Under the pieces are notes generated by a model. It was not told where the DNA came from. It ran no database searches and was given only the letters and a program-made list of their open reading frames with translations. A program made the translations under genes and the position numbers. Positions 31,060 to 43,900 of a stretch of 64,000 bases of DNA are shown here, in pieces; position 1 is the first letter of the stretch, and each line of letters opens with the position of its first letter. Source of the stretch: Taxillus chinensis (lineage: Eukaryota > Streptophyta > Magnoliopsida > Santalales > Loranthaceae); assembly GCA_023512835.1 (NCBI GenBank), contig CM042089.1, positions 23,031,519 through 23,095,518 of the forward strand. Direction: 5' to 3'.

Positions 31060-32900
31060 GTAATGCTGACAAATAGCTATTATATGCAGCTGAAAACATC
31101 TAAACATTAATATGGTCGTTGATGTGAGCATTTTCACAATACTTGGGACCCTAAAAGGCTCATTTGTTGACTTTTGGGGGGTTTGTTAGTCGACCTTGAA
31201 TTTGAGCAGTCATTTGGATGTAACAATATATGGATAGTGATGTGCTTATTATTTCAAGCGTTTTGACTATAATTGGGATCAGTTTGGAGTTTGTAACCCT
31301 GGAAGGTAATTTATTATTTTGGGGATTTACTACTATAATAAGAGCAGAGATATAAATAGTAGAGGGGAGAGAGAAAGAGAGAGAGAACACACTTTGCGTT
31401 TTTCGTTGGAGCACCGTGCGTGGAGGAAGAGGAATAAACTTGGACTTCAATTTTGGGTGGTTTGAGCCGATCCAACCCATGAATTAGCTTTCAGGTAAGT
31501 GTTCCTAACTCCCTATATCGCTTAATTGCATCGATTATGCTTGATTATGCTAAAATTTGATAATTAAAGATGAACCCTAGAAATTGGGTAAAACAAAAAT
31601 TTGGGCTTAGATGTTAAAATTGATATTTGTATCCTATTTCATACATCATTGCTAGCTTGTCTGTATTGTTTCAATGTTAAACAACAAATTAAAATGATTG
31701 ATTTGAGGAATTAAAGTGTAGATGTGTTCTTGGCTAGAATTATGATGAAATTGCATATATGATGCATTTTAATTTGCAATAAATTACATTTAGGCTTCAT
31801 TTAGGCCTTATAATATTGTTTGTGGATGAAGTTTGGTGTACGGAACCCAAAACTGGGCGAATTTTGGGTGTAGACCGAACCAGTGAGTGAAAATTGGCCG
31901 AAAAACTGCAAAAAAAAACATAATTAGGGAAGAACAAGATGGTCAGTTGCAATCGGAAAAGGCCAACCACAATCGATAGGATCATCTAAAAGCTAGTGTA
32001 GGAAAGTAGCCATGGCCTCTAGGTAGCCTACCGCTATCGCCGAATGGCCAACTGTGGCCAAACAGTGCAGATTTGCCCTATTTTCGCCCTTTCGCCTCCG
32101 TTTTGCTCTGAACACTTTGGGGTACCTTATGGGGGCCTTAGGGGTTGCTAACCTAGTATTTTAGTAGTGTTTCGATGTTAAGTTTGATATTATAGAGATC
32201 TTGATATTTGCTTGGGTTGGAAACCTAATGTGGTGCCCGTTTGGCACTAAGCGCCCATTTTGGTTGGCTAAACCTTATTAGGAAGTTTAGCAAACTTGTG
32301 TGATTGATTTGTGTTACTTCTATCATGTTATGTATATGTGATGTGGTATAAGTGTAATGACTTGTGTTTGGGGACTCGAGGAGTTAGCCTAGGAAGGAGG
32401 TAGAGGTTATAAATATGGTATATTGTGTTGTGTAAGGACTCTTGACTGCTGCCTTAGTGAGGGTCCAAGGGTGCAATGCCTCAATAGGGATCTCGCTGGA
32501 TTGATGTTTGAAGACTTGGTTGACGCAACCTTGGTTGATGTGGGATATTATGGTCGACGTGGTCGACCTAGCCTCTTTTATTGGTTAAGGTCGATCAACA
32601 AAGAATCCAGAGAGTGTGTGGCTTCAAGGTTGATGCGAGATGGTGGTCGACGTGATCGAGCTGGCTTTTTGGTGGTCAATATCAACTAGAGGGAAACTCC
32701 AGAAAGTTTTCTTCATGAGTTAGTCAATGCGAGATTGATTTTTGACGTGTGGTCGATGTGTGATCGACGTGGTCGATCCAGCTACACATCGACCATGTTT
32801 GAAAGGAAGTTGATCGACGTGAGAAATAGTGGTCAATGTGGTCAATATAGGGGTGTTTTTAGTCAACATCAACCCTACGACAGTGTATTTTTGATATACA
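31060..32900 (+). mobile_element. Degraded solo-LTR-like element D
   Basis: It shares the 5' architecture of the elements at 34782, 37175 and 37527: TTTTGACTATAATTGGGATC..TTTGGAGT, then TATAAATAG (31351), a GA-rich leader (31360-31385) and the donor-like TCAG|GTAAGTGTTCCTAA (donor 31495). A block of GGTCGACGTGGTCGA-type repeats spans about 32500-32870. Termini and target duplication could not be fixed, so the ends are approximate. Confidence 0.55.
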
Positions 32901-32944
32901 TCGTTATATTCTGTGATTAAGCTTCTGGGTATTTTGTTCTGAAG

Positions 32945-33000
<56 letters not shown>

Positions 33001-33535
33001 CCAGTCAGTGTGACTATCAATTGCTATGTTCTTGCGCAAGGGAAGGTATTTACCGAAGCGGAGTAAGGAGGAGCAAAGAGGAAAAGGCTTTTACAATTTT
33101 TAAACCTTAAGTCCAACCGAAATTTGAGGTAAGAATTCTGTTCTATTCTTACCCTTTTACTATTGTTATTCGATTAAAGACTCATTTTAGGGAAAGGGAA
33201 TTATATATATATATATATATATGTGTGTATGTGTGTGTGTATGTGTGTGTGTGTGTGTGTAAATTCATATAAGTGTGACCTCCTATATGAATGTTGGCCT
33301 TCAATGGCGTATTATTTTGGTGTCTCTGCGGTTAGAGAAAAGTAAGGGTCATTTTCATGCTAGTAGGTGAAAGATCGAATCATGAGGGTTGGAAGCCGTT
33401 AAGATGTCCACCATGGCTGGGGGTTGCAGTCCGTCTCGTGTTCACGATCTTTCATGTTATTTTTACGGTAGAGCTTCATGGGGAGTCATAAGAGGACTTG
33501 TTGGGAGTTAACATAGTTTATAATCGAGGCTTGTG

Positions 33536-33577
<42 letters not shown>

Positions 33578-33600
33578 AATGTATTGGTTGAGGTATATTA
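32900..33600 (+). mobile_element. Truncated second copy of the same LTR family plus microsatellites
   Basis: It begins near a (GA)26 tract (32947-32998), which stands where the GA-rich leader is in related copies. It then shows AAATTTGAG|GTAAGAATTCTG, matching the donor-like site. Downstream are (TA)n/(TG)n tracts near 33204-33262 and (TA)n at 33538-33576. The promoter part is missing. Confidence 0.45.
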
Positions 33601-33689
33601 TCTTGAATTGTATATTGTATAGTAATACATGCCTTGAATTATGAAGCTTAACATCGTCAACATAGTACATTAAAATCTAAGACTGATTT

Positions 33690-34420
33690 GGCAGTGTCAC
33701 TGTTGTATGATAAATTGAATGGAGGGAAACAAAAACACTAGCTTATGAATATATCTGTCATGTTGCTCCTAAGTTTATAATCCATAAACCAATCAGCTAG
33801 GATGGAAAGATGTAAGGACAGAGAGAAACAAGTACCTATGATAATCTTTTTTGCAGAGATCAATGTCATTATGTCTTTGGATAACTTGCCAAGATGAATG
33901 GAGAACATAGATAGTAATTGATGATATTGAATGGGGTCATAGTTTTGAATAAAACTCCCAAAGGCATCAGATTAATCATAATGATGATCAAGTGTGGAGA
34001 CTTGATGTGCGGGCTGTATTGGAGGCATTAATTTTGGCTTGATATCCAAGCAAGTAGCAATGAAGCTTATAGCAGCGAGTCATGGTATGCCCAAGATTCT
34101 AACAGTGTGTACAATAAGGCCTTTCTTTCTTATGAGGCTTAGAACTATTAGGATTTTGATGATTCAATCCAACAGAAAGTGATGGTTTTCTTTGTTGTTT
34201 TACGTAGACAACCAATGAAAAGGCACGATTAATACCATGAGAAGAAGATATACATGGACTCGTGAGAAAGTATCATCAAGACCTATAAAAAATGACATCA
34301 CGTACTCCATGTGATGATAATCATTAAGACTTTTTAAACTACTACAAGTACATTTACCACAAATGTAATTAGGTATATAATTGTTCATCTCTTCTCATAT
34401 AGTTTTAAGTTTGGTGAATG
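33690..34420 (-). pseudogene. Ty1/copia gag to protease relic
   Basis: On the minus strand the gag phrase CSSLKSLNDYHHMEYVMSFF followed by IGLDDTFSRV (about 34240-34390) matches copia gag polyproteins. Further on come a zinc-knuckle relic (YCTHC..LGHT...CYKLH, near 34060-34110) and a protease motif relic (WIINLGAT, near 33760-33790; normally W-I-x-D-S/T-G-A-T). Several stops interrupt the frame. No LTR found. Confidence 0.7.
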
Positions 34421-34519
34421 GAAATTGCTTTTGTTCATACAATAAGAAAGAGAAAGTTTATAATATAACTTTACGACATTGTCAAAATTAGGTCACAAAC
34501 AATTGAAAAACACAATCAC

Positions 34520-34781
34520 TTATGTTTAGCATTAGAGGAGGTTCACAAAGAGTTAGTTGGAATGGAAAATCATGTAGGATGTTTACAATGAGGGGAATCA
34601 ACGAATCACATTTAATTGGAAAGAAGTCAAGTTGTATTAAATTTCCTACAAACCATCTAAGATCCTCTAAGGGTGCCAACAAAAGGACAACCAAAAGAAA
34701 CAGCAATAACAAAAAATAGACATTGTAGTATTTGCAAGAATAAGGGACATACAAAAAATAATTGTCCTTTAAGGAGGCGTA
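34520..34781 (+). pseudogene. Zinc-knuckle fragment of a Mutator-like transposase
   Basis: The frame from 34673 encodes NRHCSICKNKGHTKNNCPLR, a CCHC knuckle with the Lys/Arg-rich lead-in typical of the C-terminus of plant Mutator-like (MuDR-type) transposases. The lead-in is partly in another frame (34522-34719). The solo LTR at 34782 interrupts it right after the knuckle. No terminal inverted repeats were identified. Confidence 0.5.
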
Positions 34782-36959
34782 TGTCACGCCCCGATTTCCT
34801 CCAACCTTGGAAACGGGTTGTGATTGCCCATGCCCGCACCTGGAGGGTCAAGGGGTTGGTGCAAAACACCTAAGGACTATAACACGGGTGTTGTTTTAAC
34901 CTGCACAACAGTCTTACACACCACAAGGCATGCATCTATCCCCACATGACATGCTCACATAGACGTACAATTCATATCATCATAAAAGAAATATTCATTA
35001 AAACTTATTTGGAAAAAATTCTCATTCATAAAGTTACAAACCAGTATTTGCAACCCATAAATCCACAGTTTACATTTGTCTTAGGTTTTCCTAAAATAAG
35101 GTACATGCTAATAAAACAATAAAATCAAAGAATAAAAAATACACCATAGCCCAAGGAAGTCCATCACCTCAGCTCATCCACCTATCACTGGCTAGACCCT
35201 GCAAAACAAATAGTTTATAAGAAGGGTGAGCAAACCATAACTCAATAGGAATCAAGTCTCCCTGGTCTATTCCACTCTAGGCATGCATGATAGGTGTATG
35301 CTTGTGCTCGTGTAGTGACTAGTACAACAATATTTCACCCAGTAAACACTCAAACTTACCAGAACCAGCACTGGAAGGCAGAGGACACCCCGCTACCACA
35401 GCGACATGGCTTACCACTCCAGGAAAATGTTAAATTTGTCCACTTAGGGAATGCAACATTTTCCACCCAAGTCGGGTATGACAATCGCCTCCTCGGACGC
35501 CATACCTACCCTCAGGAATGGGTGTAGACTTAGCCCACCGTCGTGAGTGCTACACCGAGACTCAAGACCACAGTCCTGGCCAAATCTCAAGGGACCCAAT
35601 AATGTAACTGGTCCAATGAAATTCCTTTCAAAGGAATTCCCTCAATCATGTATGACAAAACTCAGTCCCCCAAATGAAGTTTGGGATAATAACCACATCA
35701 CATACAATCTAAGTAAAATCCACAACTCAAACTCAATGGTACAATTTCACCATTTAACATTTTCATAACAGAAATATGTTTATGCATTTGTTTCTCAATT
35801 CATATTCCAAATCTCATGTAAAACAACTATCATAAAATACGCACTAACAGGTCACTAGATAAAAAAAAAAAAAACCAGCTACCAGAACAGAGTATATTTT
35901 TCTTAAACTTAGAAAAATCATGACTTTCTCTGCAAAGCTCAGATTGCCTTATAAAATCCCTTATTTCGAATGGCGTTCGACAAGATATTTATTAAAAATA
36001 TAAAAACCTTCACCCGACCAAAAAAAACTATTCACCCGACCAAACACTGTTCACCCGACCATCTCGGATTTTACTCGACCAGAAAGGAAAGTTGTTCCAG
36101 ATACCGCGTCAATTTGAAAGCACGAAAAATCAGCTTCACCCGACCTACTGTTCACCCAAGAACAGTTACCCATAAGTGTTTTCTAATCAAACTAATCAGG
36201 AGTTTAAACATGTCTCAAAAAGATTAAATCTTAAGTAACCGATTCTACCTACATACTTATGATGAACGTATAATTATATATATATATATATATATAAGGC
36301 AAGACACCCACAAAATTATGAATATTACATCTAATAGAGGGGAACAACAAGGATAAGAAACCACGACCCCCCCTAAAATCGTTGCCTGAATTTTAGGTTT
36401 TTTTTCTCGTGATAAATGCAACTTGAAAAGGAATAGGACAAAAAAGATCAAAACATCTCTACCTCAAAAAATGTGCAGAATAGAGTCTTGATTGATCAGA
36501 ATCCACAATCGCCCCTTCGATATCTCAACAAAGGCGGTCTCGTCTTGCTAGCAACAACCTTCTTCCTGCAGGGTCACGTCTCCTCCCTCTCTCACAGCTT
36601 CCCCCTACAAGAACGTCTCTCTCTCTCTCTCTCTCTCTGACGACTGCACTAACAGGGTTAGGGTTTAGGTCCCCTTTTATACTTTAATTTTATTATTTAA
36701 TTTAAATCTAAAATAAACTTGAATGAATTCCCTAAAATACCCCTGTCAACTCTACTTTGTTATTTAATTAAAATTTAAAATAAGCCTTAATGAATTTTCT
36801 AAAATACCCCTCAAAGCTTAAAATTCCAAATTAAGTCCAAATACAGTCAAAATTTCCCATTTAACATGCGTACTAATGTGTCGATACTCATTCTCTAAAA
36901 CAAAATTTCTAACACAAAACTAACTCCCGAAACCCACAAACACGGGTCCTTACAGCATA
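34777..36959 (-). mobile_element. Solo-LTR-like element A (minus orientation)
   Basis: The element proper is 34782-36954 (2173 bp). In its own orientation it reads TGTAAGGACCCGTG...GGGGCGTGACA. Flanks GCGTA (34777-34781) and GCATA (36955-36959) form a 5-bp duplication with one change. In its orientation it has TATAAAAGGGG (36673-36685), a GA-rich leader, a GAG|GTAGAG donor-like site (36462), a TGGTCGGGTGAA minisatellite (36009-36160) and a TTTTGCAG acceptor-like site (35199). It encodes no protein domain. Confidence 0.85.
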
Positions 36960-37169
36960 TTTCTATAATTGTATTTCATCAACTTATTATGATGAAATTA
37001 AATTAAACAACTTTGTGTTTTGATATTTATATAGGGATTTTGGCTACTCAAATGATAACATATTGAATGAAATACAAATTTCCCTCCCATGTTGTAAGTA
37101 AATGATATGTTATCCATATTATTATATTATGTAGAAACCTGTGTTTAAGTTGATTTATAAGATAATCTT

Positions 37170-37318
37170 TATTTTGTAGTGAAGATATCATTTTGGTATC
37201 GTGCTCAGCGATACGAGCGTTTTGTCTGTAGTTGGGTCTAATTTGGAGTTCAAAACCCCAAAAGGCTAGTTATGTAATTTAGGTATTTATAATTTAAACA
37301 ATTAGCAGAAATATATAA

Positions 37319-37394
<76 letters not shown>

Positions 37395-40300
37395 TAAAGA
37401 CAGAAAGAGAGAAAGAGAGAGTGACTCCTAACGGGCGTCATTTGTGTTTCACATTGGAGTGAAAGAGAGAGCTTGGAAGACGAGTTTGCCAAATTGGAGT
37501 TTAGAGCTTGTGTTTTGAGGTTGATTTGTAAGGACCCGTGTTTGGGGTTCTGGGAGAGAGCCATGTGATGGAATGCACATCGAGGGATGTGAATATCAGT
37601 ATGATGACATATTCGTCGAATAGAGAGTTTTGACTGTGAGTGGGCCCGATTTGGAGTCGAAGCCCCGAAAAGCTAATTTTGGGATTTTTGTAGTATGGTC
37701 AAGTGACTTTGTATTCGAGGGCTTATTTGGAAAAACAAACCTCAGTACAGTGATGTACTCGTTAAACGGAGCATTTTGACAGTAATTGGGCTCGATTTGG
37801 AGTCGGGACCCTGTGAGGGTAATTTTGATATTTTAATGAATTAAATGTGGGAAAGTATAAATAGGGCAGTGAAGAACTCAAATCCCTTCTAGAGAGAGAA
37901 AGAGAAGAGGAGAGAGAAAGAGAAGGGGAAAAGAGGAATTGACGATCCGAAGCTCAAATCGGCCAAAGTCGAGGTAGGGATTCGTTATTCTCACTCCTAT
38001 ATCATTGATTATACTTGCTAGAGTAGCTAAAACATGTTAATTAACCCCCAATTCGTGGAATTGGAAGTATGAACCCTAGAGTTTGAGAAACTCGATTTTT
38101 GTTGTTTTTATATGAATTGATGTTGTTTTGATAGCCTAAGATGGCTAGGATGAGCTAGAAAGCCATTAGTGGGATGAATTAGTGCTTAAAAATGGAGATT
38201 TAATGGGTATAATTGAGTTTCGGGCCGAAATCGGGAAGAATGCAGTTGACAGTTCGCGACTGGGTAACTGCTCGAGGCTAGCCTCGAGCAGAGCGTCGAG
38301 CAGAGTGTCGAGCAGGAGCGTCGAGCAGGGAGCATCGAGCATGTTGCTCGAGCCCCTAGAGTGTCGAGCAGCATCGAGCAGAGCTTCGAGCAAGGTGTCT
38401 CGAGCAGGGTGTCTCAAGCAATTGGGCAGTGCAGTTCTGGAGCAGTTCAAGTTTCACTGGACTGGACTATTTACATTGTAACCCATACCCAAGTATTATA
38501 CTTAAGTTACAATGTAAATAATGAAATACCCCCCATTTGGATTCAAAGAAAAATACTAGAAAAATTAATTCTCCCTCTTTCAAAATGTGAAAAATGGGAT
38601 TTAGTGTAAAATCCCATAAATCTTCAAAAGTTCGTAGTGGTGACTTTTTGGAAAGTGGGGTTAAACCCCTCAGAAAAATCCCCAAAAATCAGATTATCTT
38701 AGTTATGCTATGGGGAGTCAATGCCGGGACTTTTTATTTCAAGAAAATAGCTTGTACGAGAATCCTCTCTCTTGGTCAAGACGTAAGGATAGAGTTGTGA
38801 ACTCAAGTGGTCATGTGGGCATGCGAGGCTATCTTGATAAGCCTGGGAGGCTACTGTTGAAGACCTGGGAGGTGAGATTTGTTTAGAGCCTGAGAGGCTA
38901 TTGTGCCTGAGAGGTAATATTGTGCCTGAGAGGCACTGTTGTGCCCGAGGGACAGTACTATGTGCCTGAGAGGCAATGTTTGGGATTACCTGAGAGGTTT
39001 TCTTTCATTTCAATATGTGTACATGATTGAGTTGGTGATATATATGTATATGTAGCATTACACGAGCACATGCCTACACTAGTTTATGAGTTGGGATGGG
39101 TCGGGGAGACATAATCCCTACTGAGCTGTGGTTGCTCACCCCTCCTGTTGTGTTTGTTTTTGTTTTTTTCAGGTGCTTATAGGAGCTAGGAGGTTCACCA
39201 GAGGTGAAGACCTTATGTGTGTTTGTTTATTTTGTTGTATTGTAAAAACTATGTGGCCGGTAACCCCGTGGGGGAAAGAACATGTATATATGTGTGTTTG
39301 TATTGTACTTTAAAATGAGGTTTTAGTATATGTGTGATATGGTTTAGGGACGGCACCCGTGCTAAGGTCCCTTTCTTGGTGTTCTCACCAACCCCTTGTC
39401 CCTTCGGGTGCGGGCATAGGGATTCACTAACCGGTTTCTGTGGGTCGGTCGAAAATCCGGGGCGTGACATGATTCAACTGTGAATTTTTACCAAGTAGGT
39501 GTTCCTAATCTTTTGTCTTGATTTTATTCTTGAATATGTGTGATTTGAGCATAATCTATAAATTTTAGCATGAACCCTAGGTTTTAGGTGAAACCCAATT
39601 TTGGATTAAATTTGGCGATTTAAGTTTGTAAAAATATGGTTAAAATCTAATATATAGTTGTAAATATGCATTTCTATGATTTGGGGTTCTATAAACTGGG
39701 TATTTTATGAGGGTTGAGAAGTCAACCATAGAAATCTATCCCTAGATCTAGAACAGTAATCTATATATATATATATATATATATATATTTACTATGCAGT
39801 TTAGAGGCGTTTAAGATGCGTTATGTGGTATAAATCGTAGTTTGTTGAGTAAAAAGTGGGTTTGTGAGTGTCTGGGGGTTCCTGGGTCGATTGCAGACAA
39901 AGAATGGGCCAAAACAATGATGAACAGTACCCTTAGCATGTTAAGGTTCGAAGGGTCGAAGGTCGAAGGACGAAGGTCAAAGTGTCAGTAGGTTCAAAGG
40001 TAGAAGGGCCGAGGGTCGAAGGTTGAAGGTCAGAGCTTCAATTCTTTGAGTCAGAGCTTCGAGTCTTCGGGTCCACAGCTCCTCAATTCCATAACATAGT
40101 TCTACAGTGCAGTTTCAGTTCCAAAAGACTATTTACATTATAAACCTTTATGCAGTAATTTACTTAAGTTACAATGTAAAGAAGGAAATATCCCCCCTTC
40201 CCCTTTTGGATTCAAAGAAAAATACTAGAAAATCAAATTCCCACTCCTTTAGAATGTGAAAAATGGAAATTAGCACTAAATCTCGAAAAAAAATCAGTTT

Positions 40301-41330
40301 TTGGTTGAGGTGACTATGTAGAAAGTGGGGTTAAACCCCTCAAAAAAAATCCTCAAAAATCAGGTTATCTTAGTTATGATATGAGAAACCACTGTCATGA
40401 CTTTTTATTGCAAGAAAACATCTTCTACAAAAATTCTCTCTTTTGGGTCAAGACATGAGGATAGATTTGTGACTAGCTTCTGTTATAGAGGGAGTGTTAC
40501 GAAACCCTGATGTCAAACTTGGGTTGATTTGTTGATGATGGGTTGGTCAATCGAGGTCCCATATAGGGCTAGCTTGGAGCCGAGGTCCCTTATATGGTTG
40601 GTTGACAGCGGAAGGTCCTACAAGTGGCTGCTTTTATGCTATGTTCCCACTGTGGTGGGTAAGCTATAAGAGCCTTGCCCTGTGCTGATCAGCTGAGTTG
40701 TACAGTCTGTGAGACTTGATTGTGTGGACCTTGTATGTTTATGCTTTCATTTGTATTGCATAGTACTATGTTGTATGAACGTTATTGTGTGTGTGTGTGT
40801 TTATGATTTCATTGGTATTGCATAGGACACTCTGTGCATTATTGTGTGGTTAAGTATTCATCGGCACATATATACACAGGCAGTGTGTTGTAGGTCACCT
40901 ACTCAGCCTTTGTGCTCATCCTATGTTACTGTCTTGAGTTTCAAGTTCAAAAAGGAGGTAGCCTTGGGATTTGCAGTCAAGCAGATCGAGCAGACCAACC
41001 CTTGTTGATGTATGAAACTATGTCCATTTTGACTATTTTGTCTTATTATTGTATTTTCTCCTGGACATAGGTCCGTGGCTGTTGTACTGTTTTGCATAAT
41101 ATGTATACTATACTATGATGATATTTTATTGATATTTCATTCGATTGCATAGTTTTGGAAATGTACAGGAATACCATGTTGTATGATTGTACAGGTGCAT
41201 TTGGGCGGCACAAGTGCATTTGCATAATATGTATACTATACTAGCCACCAACCCCTTGCCCTCGGGTGCGTGTAGGGTGTAGTTACGTGCTCGGTTTCAG
41301 GTGTCCTGGAGTTGGGGGCGTGACATATTG
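37170..41330 (+). mobile_element. Solo-LTR-like element C, interrupted by element B
   Basis: The element runs 37175-37526 and 39475-41325, about 2.2 kb without the insert. Flanks TATTT (37170-37174) and TATTG (41326-41330) differ by one base. The 5' part has TATAAATA (37315) and a long GA tract (37322-37397). The 3' part has the donor-like GTAGGTGTTCCTAA (39495), a GGTCGAAGG minisatellite (39945-40075), and the family's conserved CACCAACCCCTTG...GGGGCGTGACA end. The 5' terminus is less certain than those of A and B. Confidence 0.7.
37522..39474 (+). mobile_element. Solo-LTR-like element B nested in element C
   Basis: The element proper is 37527-39469 (1943 bp), TGTAAGGACC...GGGGCGTGACA, with a perfect TGATT duplication at 37522-37526 and 39470-39474. 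It contains two promoter-like blocks (GAGTTTTGACTGTGAGTGGG near 37625 and CATTTTGACAGTAATTGGG near 37765), TATAAATA (37856), a GA-rich leader, the donor GAG|GTAGGG (37974), a GTCGAGCAG minisatellite (38253-38420), an ACATTGTAA / TTACAATGT stem (38470-38520) and TTTTTTTCAG (acceptor at 39172). No coding domain. Confidence 0.9.
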
Positions 41331-41449
41331 TGATATTCTCATTTTGTTGTAATTTTTGTAGCTAGATATATGTTGTTGTTGATTGTCGATGTTGTTGAAA
41401 TTCTTTATAAATCGGGTGATAATATTTGCAAGTTACTGATGCAATCATT

Positions 41450-41776
41450 GTATCGACCCACTAACCTGCCAGTCTAGGCTCAAGTGCAACTAGCCTGCAA
41501 AGACACGTTACAACACTTTTCTCGGTTGAAGCCCACTAGCTTGATGTCGAGCCCACTATAGAGCAACCTTGCAGAGTGATACCTCCAACCCATCTCCGAA
41601 ATCTAGGGTAATTCCCTAAATATTATGGGGTTGTTGAAGAGGAGAATTGAACCCCCAACCTCCTTTAACAAGTGTCTTATTAGACACTTCTTAACCAATT
41701 GATCGTTATAACGTGTCTATGTATGCTAGTTGCGCTCGAGCCTAGGCCGATAGGCTAGTGGAACGGTATAGCCGTT
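41450..41776. mobile_element. Small element with ~65-bp terminal inverted repeats
   Basis: The left arm (about 41453-41517, with CTAGGCTCAAGTGCAACTAG and GACACGTTA) pairs with the reverse complement of the right arm (about 41708-41772, with TAACGTGTC and CTAGTTGCGCTCGAGCCTAG). The interior has the inverted pair AAGTGTCTTA/TAGACACTT near 41670-41690. Flanks AATCATTGT and AGCCGTTGT could be a decayed 9-bp duplication, which would suggest a Mutator-like MITE. Confidence 0.55.
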
Positions 41777-41779
41777 GTA

Positions 41780-43900
41780 TTAGTTATTAACAATTTTTTT
41801 CATATATGGAATCATTTTTCCTAATTTATAGTAACTTTCATTACTGATGTAGGCTAGGTATTCAAATTCAACCAAACATAAGGTCAGGGTAATGGTTGTT
41901 AGGAGACCTAAAGTGGGATTAGTTGATATCCTTGGTGGGGCTTCAGTTTCTCAACATACATACAATTTTGCAGTTGGCATGGATGGGAGGAAGATTTTCA
42001 ATTCTGACATTTTGATGAATTGTTAAAAATTGATGTATGATATCAGGCTTTTCTTTCATGCCTAAATTGATGTCTATTCTTGTGAAATTATGAATGGACG
42101 TTTTTCTGTGCCCTCCTTCCATGCCTAAATGCACAATTTGTTGAAAATCTATGCAAAATTGGTATACATTAAAGGGTTTAATGATCTAGCAACAAAGTAT
42201 AGATGTGTTCGAATATGTACAGTCCTTTTGTGCTCAAAATGTGTGTTTGTAGTCCACTTTCAAGCAAGAATATCAATTTACAAATTAGCATATGCAACAA
42301 AATTATGCAAAATCCTTTTGTGTTTGAATATGTGGTTGGAATGTATGTTAGAAAGTTCACATTTTGAGCAAAATCAAAACTTTCAAGCCTCACTTTCGAG
42401 CAAAAACTGGTATCAGTCAAAGGATCCAATGATTTGGCAATCATTGTTGTTGTTTGCTCGACAATCATCGCTTTTAGCTCGATATCTTGACCTATTAAGC
42501 ATTACACTTCTCGAGCTGAATTCAGGTCGCATAATAGTGCATGAACATAGAAGTTAAAGTATGGTTTGCTCGATAAGATAATGCTCGACTTGAAGGATGC
42601 TCAATAAGTATGAAGGGTACTCCATAACTTGACATATCGAGCAGAGGAAGAAATGAAGATATCCAGCATGAGTTATAGAAGTACAAGTTGAATGCTCGTG
42701 CTATTGTTTGATTGACAGGAGGAAACAGTGCTCGACATCTTAACATATCAAGTAGGATTGGATTACGTGTCATCACTTCGTTGGAGGGTTGTTTTCTGCC
42801 TAAAAACAGTTGAAGCGCAGCAAAGAGGGACTCTTTTTGAATATGGCCAACACTTGCTTAGCTACTGAGAAAAGAAAACCCAAAGAAAGTGGATGTTTGA
42901 ATCCTTATTTTAAAGTTTTTGAAATTAATCAATGTGTTGGTTAAACTATAAAATGACTATCTTTATAAAACATTTGATATTGATTATTTATGAAATAGTT
43001 TATTTTTAGCATTACTTGGTACATAATCTAATACTATTATTGTTTGCGTTAAATTTATTGTACAATTTATTTTTATTCCAAATATTTTGTAGAGGGGTTA
43101 TTGGAATGATTATAAGATCATAAGATATTATAACAAAATCAAGGTACATGACATAAAACAAACCATAAACTTTTGATAAATCATAGTGATAATTATGCTT
43201 TAACAAAGGGTTATCTACTTTGATCAATAAAATGAATTTTTAATAGAGAAATAGCAAAAAAAAATCCCCTTATTAAAATAAATAAAAGCTATTGAGATAA
43301 AAAAAAATTAAAAAAAATCCTCGTCAATAATGTAGGTCCTTAAAGATGAGTAGAAAACAGAGGGAGGGAGGGAACAAGCTCAAAAAAAAAATCATGCCAA
43401 AAATATAGAAAGTCATATTTTATAGTGATTCAAAATGAACACCTACTATTTAATTTTTCTTTCTAAAATGTGATACTAATATACTACAATGACAAATAAT
43501 TTACTGTCAGCTCGTTTATGATTATTTTTGTCATCATCGCCCTATCTGTAGCTCTGGTATAAGATGGTTTGGAACAAGTCTTACTTATAGTCATTGGATT
43601 TATATCATAGCTCTCCAGCTAGATTTGTATTTGTTTAGAGGTTCTCCACCTCTTTTTGTTTATGATATGTCTCGTGTATTTCAGTATTTCTACTCTTTTG
43701 GGTTAATATATATTTATATTTTTTTCAAAAAGGAAATACCCAAACTAATCGACGGCCAACCACAGTAACAATCACCCTGAGCAGGCCATAATGGCGTGAT
43801 ATAATTTACCACTCTCGCGGTGAAATTACGAATGAAGAAGATGTGGAGTAATATGATTTGCTGTTGGGTAAGTGGTACTATTTACTGCATTGAAGAAATG
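41780..43900. other. Intergenic sequence, no gene seen
   Basis: AT-rich. Around 42460-42760 there are scattered GCTCGA/TCGAGC words, like the minisatellites of the solo-LTR family, so this may be another decayed copy. Around 43250-43400 are A-runs. Confidence 0.4.

Noticed and set aside
37250..37564. Minus-strand frame rich in Ser-Leu
   Set aside because: It is the translation of the (GA)n microsatellite.
38166..38481. Ser/Arg-rich frames over the solo-LTR minisatellite
   Set aside because: Open frames on both strands come from the repeated GTCGAGCAG unit; no start or conservation argument.
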